Assembly: GCF_036324505.1 (NCBI RefSeq)
Contig: NC_086352.1
Location: 13,878,001 to 13,942,000 of the forward strand
DNA: 64,000 bases
Direction of reading: 5' to 3'
Source: Eleginops maclovinus
Lineage: Eukaryota > Chordata > Actinopteri > Perciformes > Eleginopidae
This document shows positions 53,583 to 64,000 of the stretch, piece after piece (the stretch's first letter is position 1; every line of letters starts with the position of its first letter). The position numbers were made by a program, and so were the translations under genes. The notes under the pieces were generated by a model. It was not told the origin of the DNA and did no database searches. It saw nothing but the letters and a program-made list of their open reading frames with translations.

Positions 53583-56500
53583 AATGCAGGCCCACAACTC
53601 GAAGCCAGAGCGGCAGCAGCATCCCGGGGTGAGATTATCAATACACACAGATACACTCACATGTGTCTTTAAAGCTAGGCTGGAGAGCTGTAGGCTTCAA
53701 TGAGTTTGGATCTTTTTCAGGAGAGTAAGTTGCCGTTAATTTGAAATTGCACTGACAAATGTGTTGACATTTGGCAGCAGTGTTTAATGCCCCGCAGTGC
53801 AGTGGATTAAAAAGGCTGGGACGACTCCAAAATGGGGGATCAAGCTGGATTACCATGTTTGTTAAATTTGGAAAAAAATGTAATCAAAAGACTCGTTAGC
53901 AGTATATCTTTAATAAATGAATGATAACTCATAACTATTATATATATATGTTGGTCCCTCAGCAGTACAGCAATGATTTGCTTTTACATGCTGCTGTTTG
54001 ATAATTCATTCATGCTTTGTTGCATCACCAATAACGGATCATAAGTTTTGTTTTGAAGGGCCTTTTAAAAACTTTATCAATTTCAGCAAAATCGGCTGCA
54101 AGGTTTTCAAATAAATCTGTTCACCAAGTTTTACATTTTCTTCAACAATCAATAAAAATATAGGCAGCAAATATAAAGTCAAAGCAGTATCTAGGAGGAA
54201 ATGTTTAACTGTTTTCTTTTCTACCTCGATAAAAAGCAAGTTTGTCCCCTTCCAACAAACTTAAATGCTGTTCTATCTGACCCTTACTCTTGGGGCTTTT
54301 TTCTGTTTTACTCTTAGGTATGCTAGAATATCAGCAAGCTAAACTAAATACGGTATCCACACCAGTGAGTGCCCCATCATAAATCACCTGAGCTGGTAAA
54401 ACAGTAACATGCTGTACTGAAATCCGGCTAAGCAAACAAAACAGAGCTTGAGGCTTTACTGAGTTTGGAAAAATGTATGCTGTAAGCAGCTGAATCTGTG
54501 TAAAACAACCAGCAGATACTTGTTTTATGCTTTGGAAAGAAACGCTTTGACATATTCCAACAATATTTTAGGATGACTGGACAAAGTGTTTTCTAGATTC
54601 TTTATTGAAATACCAATAATTATTCTCTCGCATTGTAGGTCACATATTTGAGTTGTATTTATTAGGTTTTCAGGAAGACATCATTAGATTGAGCTTTAGT
54701 CTATTGATTTATTTAAGTCAAACAACAAAGACTAGTGGGTGTACCTCCATTGAAGATTATACTAAATAAAAAAGAAACACGTACTCTGAGAAGCTCAAAT
54801 ATCTTCTGTAATTCCACAGCAGGAATCACCAAGGACGTCACATGAACCACAGTACAGCAATTTTAAAATTATAACTCCATTGCATATTATCACATGAGAT
54901 ATGCTCTTTTTCATTTGACCACAGAAAAAAAAATCTCCCTGAGGAAAATCAAATATTTGATTCAATTATACGTAGAACTTAAATCCTCTGAATGAATAAC
55001 GAGATAAAATGCAAGGCTTCTAAAACTTTAGAAGGACCACTTTTTCTACTTTGCGGAGAGAATTTATAGTCAGAATGACGGATTTAGAAAAGAAAAGTCT
55101 TATGAAATGTTATACCTTGACATCATTCATGAAATGTTTCTAATAAGCAGCTGTGAAGGTGACAATATACATTATTTGTTTTTGTCCACCATGAATATTT
55201 AATACCTTTTTGGGTATTATCAGTAAAAATGTAAGAACAAATTCTCCATCTTTGTTTTACTATTTCTTATGATCACAATAGACTTTAAGAGTCCCATTAT
55301 CCTTGGAAGTAAAATGATGGGAGTATGGATGTAGTTGCTCCCTCAGTTCTCTGTATTCACTCTTTCTCCCTAAGCATGCATCCCTCCTGGTCAATCCAGT
55401 CATTAATGAGGATTCAATGAGTTCATTACTCAGCTATGATCAGATTTTTAATTTCTTTAAGTACCAATCTTTCTTCCATGGATCCATTACACCTCTCTCC
55501 TTTTTCCCGCCTGCTTCTGCTCATGTTGCTCTCCCTCCCTCTCGCTAACAATGAAAAATGCTATGACTTTATATCCTTATGACTATAATCATTCATATGG
55601 ATGTCTGGTCAGTTCTCTTCCTGTGTGCATGCTCTCCCTGGCAGACACACACATGTTCATTTCCCTGTACACAGCAGTTTATCCGTGGTTTAGGAAGCTG
55701 TGTTCATGCATCAACCCATAACAAGCGAACTAGCATCACACACAAATGATCACCAGGCTGATTGACTGAATACTGAAAGACTTTGGTTTTTTTTTTCTTA
55801 TTGATGTAGAATTGCTTGCAGCTAAGCTAGGCTGAAGACGTCTCAACACTTATCTCTGTAGTAGGAGAAAAATATGTAAGCTTCCCATTAGACTCCGAAA
55901 GATCTCAAACAAATGCACTTAAAGAATGTGCGTTTGAAGTATGACAGTTTTAAATCACTTTCATGTGAAATCTTTTTGCAGAAGGCTGTCATATAAAAAT
56001 ACATAATGCTCGAGTAAATTCAAATCATAATTTAGGTCAACCCTTATGTCTTCCCCTTACTGGTTGATTTTGTTCATGGTTGCATCGTTAAAACACAGCA
56101 TGAAGGTTGTGTTCAACCCTTAACTGGATGGGTGTTTGTTCCAACACGTGTGTAGAGGAATACATTAGAAACAAACAATTATTGCTACACCAAAATGGAT
56201 TGACGAGACCAAGTGAGTTGAGTGCTTAATTAAATGATATGAATGAATTGGAACAGGAAGTGACAAAGTCCTTGGTTTCTAAAGGTGTGCATTTAACGGT
56301 TAATTTCACTTGAGTGATCTCCTGGCATAAAGGAGAACAGTCATAAATGTTTTCAATGTGTATTGTGATACACAGCACTGTGTGTAATGGATTGTATTCA
56401 AGAAACAAAGAAATGCATAATCAAACAAATAAAGCATTTGAAAATAAAATGACCCTCAAATAGTGGCTGTACATTTTGAAGAGCCTTATTTGTTTTGGAT

Positions 56501-56586
56501 CTGTAAGTTTCCTCGGGTGGGGCTCTACTTTTCTTTTATCGGTTAGAAAAAGTGAATAACATCCAGCCATGCCAGCAGAGAGTAGG
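53583..56586. other. Gene-free AT-rich stretch, about 3 kb
   Basis: No gene, RNA gene or transposon recognised. Very AT-rich around 53880-55300. Confidence 0.4.
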
Positions 56587-56591
56587 TGTGT

Positions 56592-56642
<51 letters not shown>
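56587..56642. repeat. (GT)n microsatellite
   Basis: GT array of about 56 bases with one TA interruption near its start. Confidence 0.95.
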
Positions 56643-56644
<2 letters not shown>

Positions 56645-57069
56645 AGACCAAGGGAAAAAGAAGGAGGTTCATGCATAATGCTGAGGATGGTGACAGGATG
56701 TCATGCTCCTCAGGAGTGAAACCCCTCTGAGACCAAAATCACAGGACGTCTGGAGCAGCTGCCTGGAGTTTACTTTAGTTTTTTGATGTTGTCATCTTTT
56801 GAGCCTGCATAGGGCTATTGCAAATTCACAGTTCAAAACCATTTGGCATTTCTTGATGTATGTTTTTATGGTTATTATAGATTCAAATATCACGTCCAAA
56901 AGCGTGTGTAGCTGATCTTAAATGTACATGCTTCATGTCAATAGGAGGAACCCATTCATGGTAATGTGATTACTGTCCCTTACAATAGACTAATTACAAT
57001 AGCCTGTTATGTAGAACGATTAATGCTGAGTAGACGTGATGAATTTGACCTGTAAGTGAGTGTATGTGT

Positions 57070-57100
57070 TCTCCCTCCCTCCCTCCCTCCCTCCCTCCTT
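57070..57100. repeat. (CTCC)7 microsatellite
   Basis: Tandem CTCC units, followed by a more loosely pyrimidine-rich segment to about 57200. Confidence 0.95.
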
Positions 57101-57200
57101 TCATATGTATTTATTTGCTTTATTTATTTTCCTGTTCTCCCTTTATCATAGCTTCACCCCACTCCTCTCTCTCTGCCTCCCTGGTCGCCTTTTCCTTGTC

Positions 57201-59774
57201 TTTCTAACAGATTGTTAATCGGTGATTACTGCAGCAACAAAAGGTTAGGTGAAAGTGTTGATGAGATTCTGTTGTCATGGGAAGTGCTTAAGGCAAAAGG
57301 CGGCATCCGCTGAGTTTAATGATCCTGTGTGTACGTTTAAAATCCCTCGCTAAATCATGCATGAATATGACGTAGTGTGTTAAAGAGCTGTGGGCTTCTC
57401 AACACACATACACACACGCACTCTGAAAGATGGATGATCTAGGTTCTCTGTAATGCCTCTCCGTCTCAATCTGTCTTCCTGAAAATGACAATGTGCCGCA
57501 ATCATACAGGATATATAGCTACACACACACGCTCACGGATACACTTAAAGGTACAGAAACAGAGGCACATAAAGCTACAGATGGAAAGACTGAGTGACAG
57601 AAGAACACAGGAACAGTGAGCTACACACATAAATTTAATCCCAACGCACTTTTTCTGAGTATCTAATGTTTGGTGCTCCCTTCTGCTTTTTTTTTTTGAG
57701 GGAAACCCATGGAGGCAACATGTCATGTCAACCTAAACTCGTCCCATGCACCAGTGTGTGTGTCTCTGTAGGAGTGAGCGTTGTCAGGCTGTGCAGTATA
57801 GTGTGATAATAAATAATGCCTGCCTCTGCCTGATTAGTAATAATCATGTTGTTTCTGGCATTTGTGTTTTTTCTTTTCACACGTTGCATAATAATAACTC
57901 TGCAGGTTGGTAAAAATGGGCACATGGAAACTGTTGCTATAGAAACACCAGAATAAAAGCACCCTCCCTGGTAACGACACAAGTTTTAATTTCTTCCTGT
58001 GAGATAGTAAAGGGGGTTTCACTCTTTGTGTTCTCGCTCTTTCTCTCTTTTTCCCCCTCTCCCTTTGAAACGAGACAACAGTTCTCCCTCTTCTCTCTCC
58101 ACGTTCCACTTTTATTCCATTTCTCACTCCCTCTCCTCCCCCCTTTCAACTTCCCCTTCTACTTCCTAAGAGGGCCCTATTTCTCAGAGTCAAATTCACG
58201 GCACTAGTGCACGTGGCCTTGAATGACAGAGTTTTGGTAATTTCGTGACCAGAGGCTGTAGCGCTCCGCCAGTGCACCTGCAGTGCTAATTTAAAAAGAG
58301 GCTGGATTAGGAGGAATAATTTATTGTTATCAATCATGAACAATCAGATCAGCTCCTCTCATCCCATTTACCAGCCGTTTGGTCCCACCTCACACTGACA
58401 TTTTGTAATGGAGAAAAGAGCCCACAACTCTCCCATGAGGAAACTGATTTGTTTTATCTGGGATGTGCAGAGAATCAAGGCACAAACAAACGAGTATGCA
58501 ACAAGTGTGTTGCTTGGGTGCTACTTCAGGAAAGATTTCTTTAAGAGTGGGGAACGTGAGCTTCTTTGGATCATCATTCAAATGATATGCTACTGATGGA
58601 GTGCACATTCGTGTGTTGCTGCCTTCAGAAAGCAGCAGAATTTCATCAACTGAAAATAAAAGCCCCTCATACATAATACATGCAGTTATAGACGACAAAT
58701 AGTTGTGAGAATCATCCATCCCTCCTTTTGAATTGTTGCAGGGACAACATTTTGATGGGCTTAAAGCCTCTGTATGCTGTTTACAACATTCTCTCAGACA
58801 AAAAACAATGCGTTTTCTGAAATAAGCTGTGGTCTGAGCAGGCACATTTTAATACCCGACATCACTGACCTATCTAATTTGTGTTGACATGCTCCCCTGG
58901 TGTGCCCTCTCCCTAATGTAGGTCCAGTAATATCATTGCAAGCTACAACATTATTGAAGTCATGCAGGCAGGAAATTATCCACTTACAGCAAACACATTT
59001 GGCACTGCACCAGTGCAACATTGCTGTTCGTGATCTGCTCCGGCATGACATTATGTCTGCAGACATCTTATATGCGACACATTATACATTTCGTCAATAA
59101 ACTCATCCAATTTTGGGTAGGAAAAGGAGTATACCATGGTTCTGGAACAGAAAGTGAACTTGTATATTCATGACTTCAAGCATGTACGGTTCTTCAAACC
59201 TCTGAAAATGTAGTTTCAAACTGAGAGTATTTCTCTACAACATCAAATATTCATAACAAATGTGCAACAATCAAAGTTAACAGACAAAAAATATTATAAT
59301 ATATTAATTATCAAAGGTTTAACAGTCTATAATTCAAGCTTATGTGCATCATTATAACTGTGTGGGTGTGTATTCATAAGGTTTGATTGACAGTTGCTTT
59401 GATTTAATGTTGCTGGTGCACATAAATGTTTTACATCACTGTTTCCAAACTGAGCTCTGTCCATATCAAAACCTGAGGACAGCACAGATGAAGAAGAGAA
59501 ATACATATACCCTATCTACAGAAGTGTATCTCCACCTTGGAAGAGAACAATGCAATAATAAGCCCTCAGCAAGAAGCTGCTGGAAATATATGTTTTGTAA
59601 CTTTCTGAAACATGAATCTGTTCAATATCTCACATTTTTAGTTTAATACTTTTGAAATCTTTGAACCACTGAAATATGACCCTTTCAACTCAATTTTACT
59701 TTTCAATATTGTAAAGCATAATTCTTTTTCATTTTCTTTGACTTGACTTTATGTTCAGCTCTGAAACCCTTATC
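57201..59774. other. Gene-free stretch
   Basis: About 2.6 kb without a supported gene. 58010-58150 is pyrimidine-rich. 57205-57370 and 58890-59090 are CNE-like by texture. A minus-strand frame of 151 codons (58390-58845) has no recognisable domain. Confidence 0.35.
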
Positions 59775-60286
59775 CTAGTTGTAACTCCCTCGCACCACAG
59801 GCAAACACAAGTGGTTTTCTTGCTACTGGTTTATTGAAGTCTTCTCTCCAACTTCACCGTGAAAACTAACACAGAACATATAGAAATCACGTTAGCGTAA
59901 CATAAAACAACATCATGCACTGCATGTGGACCCAACATTTCAACGAGCAAAATACAGACGGACAAACAAAAATACCTCCTTGGCTGCATGCTACAAAAAG
60001 GGAATTGTCTCTGGGTCTTCCCTACTACCCTTCAAATCTGTTCGGTTCTTATTTTCACTGGCGCATACGGCGCTAGCTGCTTGCCTGCTGGTGTCCCCCG
60101 AAGTCTCACTCACTCACGCGAGAGCAACCCAACTGAGCTTTCAAAACAAAAGTCCCTCAACCAGAACCAAATGACGCAATGCACAAACACAACCCAAATA
60201 AACTCTCAACAATGGAACCGGTCCCAGAAAAGACAAACAAATTATACAAAATATGCAACCAATAGAATGGCAACAGTTACACTAGT
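59775..60286 (-). mobile_element. Solo LTR of an LTR retrotransposon, with 5-bp target-site duplication
   Basis: A 502-bp block (59780-60281) begins TGTAACT and ends AGTTACA, a 7-bp perfect inverted terminus of the TG..CA type. It is flanked by identical CTAGT pentamers (59775-59779 and 60282-60286). On the minus strand there is an ATTGGTT near the start and an AATAAA at 59835-59830, 50 bases before the end, a plausible R-U5 arrangement, so the LTR points in the minus direction. No primer-binding site, polypurine tract or gag/pol lies beside it, so it is a solo LTR, normally left by recombination between two LTRs. The superfamily (Gypsy, BEL/Pao, Copia or ERV) is not resolved from an LTR alone. 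No coding sequence. Confidence 0.75.
59830..59835 (-). promoter_or_regulatory. Polyadenylation signal in the solo LTR
   Basis: AATAAA on the minus strand, 50 bases from the LTR 3' end. The position is typical of the R region; use is inferred. Confidence 0.5.
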
Positions 60287-63200
60287 GTTCATGATAATGT
60301 ACAGTATGGTATTGTATCAAATAATGTTTATATCAGACCTAGCATTTCATTCCCTCAAGAGTTTTTCTAAAACCTTTTGCCCTAAAATGAATAACCAAGA
60401 AAATTGGAGTTGAAGTGAACAGCTTGAATGGATCGGGCTGTACTTTACTGAGTCTTTCATTTAGTAAGGTGCTTTACAATCTGAATCTCGGACCCTTTAC
60501 ATTGTACATCCTACCTCTATTTTACATCAGATCTTATTGTCATTGTCTTTTATTCTGTCTCTCACTGTAGCTACAGATACGGTTTCTCTCATTCTCACTC
60601 CATTTAAATGTATAAACTCTCTGTTTATACTATTCTCTGCCCTGGCCTTACTGTATGAACTGTGTGTGTCTCTCTCACACACACACTCAACCTGCCGTTT
60701 CACGTGAAATATCAATGTACCGACCGATGAATAGCAAAGCAGACTGCAGGATAAAGAGTATTAGGGCCCCAAGGGCGAATATATAGATGCAAAGAGCGGC
60801 TTCTTTTTCTCTCTCCTTACCTTTCTCTTCAATGTGTGCATTCATTTCTGCCTCTCTCCTTTATGGCATTTCTCTTTGTTGTGTTTCTTTGTGAATGAAA
60901 AAGTTCCTTTTAATTTTCGAGACATCTTTCTTTTGAGCCCTATACACTATGTATATCTACACGAAAAACTCCAGAGACCAGAGGCTGCATGTCCATTGCA
61001 GTTTTGGCCATAATGTGCCTTATTGGAATGACAATTGTGTGTGTGCTGCCTGCATGCATTTTAACTGTGCACTGTGACACTGATAGAGTTATCACACTCA
61101 TCGCCCAGCAGAGCATCTTTGCCTCTCATCCTCTGTCTCCCCCCCTCGCACATAGTCACAGGAGACACAAAAAATCCATAGGGGCCAACAAAGAGACAGC
61201 CAGATAGAAACAAGAAGGAGGAACTATACAGAGAAGCACTGACAAAGTCAATTTATAAGGATATACTTCCCTCTCTGCTAACTCCTTCTTCCCTCTGGTA
61301 AAAGTCTGTTTAGAACAGTAAAGGGCTGAGCTCTTGCAGGTCTTACTAATTAGGTAAATACTAGAATTGACAAAGCCTAATTACATTTGCTGGAGTAAGG
61401 AAGCTGAATTATTTACAACTGAATTATTTTGTCCCGTCTCTGGCCATCAGTTAAAAGATCGACATGCTGTGGTTAGGATGGTTAGGAAAAGAACAGTCAA
61501 GGCTATACACATCATTTCTACCAAATGAAGGCTTCCATCAGCAATGACCCAAATGAAACTGTGCATGTTTTAAGCACAGCCCAATTTTGCATGAATTATG
61601 GAGGTTCTGCCTTTTTAATATGCTGATGAAGGCCCCACATCACCTGTAATAATTTCACTGAACCACACACTGAACCTTGGAGATTCTAAATGAATCTTAA
61701 TTCAGTGGAATCTTGTGATGCAGTCAGAGCGTAATTAGTCTTCAGAATACACGATGCAGCGATCTTGATCATGTTTTTGGTAACATAGTGAAAACTAATT
61801 AATCCAACAAGTCTCATGAAAAATGTTTCAGGTTTGCACCAATGCAACACACTCCAACCTCTTGGATAAAAAAATGAATATCCTGAGTGAATTCATATTT
61901 GTAGTTTAATTTGCTCGACTGTTTTCTCCACAGAAAAGGTTGATATTGTGTTTCATATGTCAGGTCCCATGTCAACTGGACCATGACTCAGTGGCAACAT
62001 GTCATTTCACTCGGTCTCTGAATCTGTAACTGCAGACCACCTACATACAATCTATTTTTTGTATCAAAGTTCAGGGGATCTTGAGTCACCCTTAGATAAG
62101 TCTTTGATTAAAAAGAAAGGTTGAGAAAAATATCAAGTTATAGTGAAAATAAACCAACTGATTAAATTCACCTTTTCTTAAGCTCTGATTATTGTCAATT
62201 AAATGTGTGGACATAATTAAATCCAATTAAGTACCCCAGTTAACAAAATAAATATTCAGTAAGTGAATGAAGAATAAAGAAGGCTGGACAGTAGAACAAA
62301 ACAATTACAGCCTGATACAAGAACTGAATACAAAGAGCCATTTTAAAAAACACATTTTTGTAGAATTTTGGTTTAAAATGTCTGCCAACTAAAGAACGTT
62401 AACATGCTCAGGGTCAAATGATGTGTTAGGGTTATCTCACCATCACTAATGTGTGCTAAGCTCAACATAAACAAGTGCAGAGCTAATAATGACACATGCC
62501 TTTATCATAGAAATTCTAAATCACACTGCATAGTGATAGGATGGTTGTTGCCATGAGAGTGTGAGGGGGGGGGGGGCTAAGTGAATCATTTTCCCAGTAG
62601 GGAGGGATTGTAATAGAAATGATCATATAATTATAAGACTAATGACTGTGTGTCCAAACAGAACACACACCTGCAGATAAATATGCAATAACAAATGCTT
62701 GCACAATTGAAAACCACATGCAGCATCACTTGCGTGTTAAGAAAAATAAAATGGTGTGATTTAATCACCTTTTTACTTGTGCAAATGTAAGGTTTGGTTT
62801 TTAAATTCCAACATTTTTATTTTTCAAACATACCCAGTTAAAAAAGGGCCTGCTCTTTTTGCTCCTTTTTTCATACTACTATACAAAGATGTGGCATTGA
62901 AGTTTGCAATGTGATATCTAGCTGAAGATTCTTAGCAACAGTAAGCAAAAAACAACATAAATCGTCTTTAAAGCGTAAAACTGTGACTGTAATTTTATAG
63001 CTTCAATACCTATTTGGTGATGTTTTTATTTAGTAAAAAGAAAAATAAGGTAACTGCTGCTTACTGTCATATAAATGTGGGCTACAGGACCACTTTCATT
63101 TCTTTTTCATTTGCAGTAAAACTGCTTTGTTGTCAGTTGAAACAAGCGATTGATTTCCACTGTCTCTGAGAAATATCTTTATTGAGAAAGGGAGAAAATA

Positions 63201-63426
63201 AGAGAAAGAAAGGGAGTGCTATAGAGAAGGCGAGAAATGTGTAAATAGACGACAAAAGGAATCAAAGAAAAATGTGACCTACAGGTGCTGAGTCTGTGTT
63301 TTTGTGTTCTGTCAGCAATGAAGGAGCGACCCAGTCCTGACCGCCAGCTACAGTTTATATTAAAACATCTCAGCATAATAGTGCAGTTTACCACATACAG
63401 ATACACACCCACTACACCCAAGGCTA
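60287..63426. other. Gene-free stretch to near the right edge
   Basis: About 3.1 kb without a supported gene. A run of 12 G lies at 62565-62576. 61600-61740 is CNE-like by texture only. Confidence 0.35.
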
Positions 63427-63450
63427 TACACACACACACACACACACACA
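63427..63450. repeat. Short (CA)12 microsatellite
   Basis: Pure CA array of 24 bases. Confidence 0.9.
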
Positions 63451-64000
63451 CTCACACAAAAACATATTTACAGAGGATTGCTTACCAGAGTTTGCTCTCA
63501 GCACCCTTTTTGCTTTGCTGCGCTTTAACACACGTTCTGCAGATTGCTGAGCTCACAGATTTGATATCCCCACCTAGCATTGACCACAGAAGACTCTAAT
63601 GTGCGTTTTTGCAAAGTGTGTATTTGTGTATGTGTGAATGTTTTGAATCGTTGCTCTCCTTATCCCACGAACAGGTGGATTTTCATGAATGCAAAGGAAT
63701 CCTTAGTATTTTTTTTTCTCTCTAAGCTTATCCCATAGGGTAGGTTAAATATTGAGCTCACTACTTCTTTTTCCAGCAACACAACTGGGGGGCATCAGGG
63801 ATTTTCATTGTCACATCTTTTCTAGTTAGATGGCTCTGTGTATATCTTTGTGTTTTCCCTTCATTGACTCAGGAGCACCGCTGCATGGTGTCAAAAAAAA
63901 CCCAGGCCCGAAACTGTGACAGCTCAAATTGCACTAAACTCAAAAGGGGATCTACAAAACCTCCCTTTCTGAAGTATCATAGTTATGTGAGTTCCGAAGG
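63451..64000. other. Gene-free right edge
   Basis: Unique sequence; no feature recognised. Confidence 0.4.

Noticed and set aside
58390..58845. 151-codon minus-strand frame
   Set aside because: No recognisable motif, biased only by chance absence of stops; no splice or conservation evidence available.

Overview
The window is vertebrate nuclear DNA, most probably from a teleost fish. The reasons are an intact Tc1 transposon of the fish IR/DR type, an L1/Tx1-type LINE, an L2/Rex1-like LINE relic, a tRNA-derived SINE and other short repeats I recognise as common in teleosts, very long pure (CA/GT)n microsatellites and many polypurine/polypyrimidine tracts. I found no host protein-coding exon I would defend. 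The window reads as intergenic or deep-intronic sequence, and its only intact open reading frame belongs to the Tc1 element.

Layout. 1-4.45 kb: unique sequence with a short teleost repeat fragment (1.08 kb) and two pyrimidine-rich blocks (2.53-2.84 and 2.97-3.21 kb). 4.46-5.11 kb: a dispersed repeat copy next to a tRNA-derived SINE on the minus strand. 8.20-9.85 kb: complete 1650-bp Tc1 element with perfect 29-bp termini, TA flanks and a full 340-aa DD34E transposase. 10.27 kb: (CTCTT)n. 15.3-19.6 kb: CA/GT arrays and GA-rich tracts. 20.96-26.28 kb: repeat cluster made of a second copy of the dispersed family, a LINE 3' tail and a decayed ~4.9-kb L1-type LINE on the minus strand. 28.87-29.16 kb: reverse-transcriptase relic of a second LINE clade. 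30.24-32.19 kb: a 2-kb purine-rich domain carrying a diverged minisatellite. 33.44-34.02 kb: a MITE-like block with 13-bp terminal inverted repeats. 34.7-35.4 kb: two very long GT arrays. 42.6-43.26 kb: SINE-core duplicates and a teleost repeat copy. 44-50 kb: more CA arrays. 59.78-60.28 kb: a solo LTR with a 5-bp target duplication. The remainder is AT-rich unique sequence with a few blocks whose texture resembles conserved non-coding elements.

The elements do not form a pathway; they are independent insertions of different ages. The Tc1 copy looks young, the solo LTR has clean edges, and the L1 and the L2-like relic are old. I saw no convincing previously undescribed system. The observations most worth checking are the intact Tc1 copy, the solo LTR, the MITE-like block, the minisatellite in the purine domain and the paired long GT arrays.
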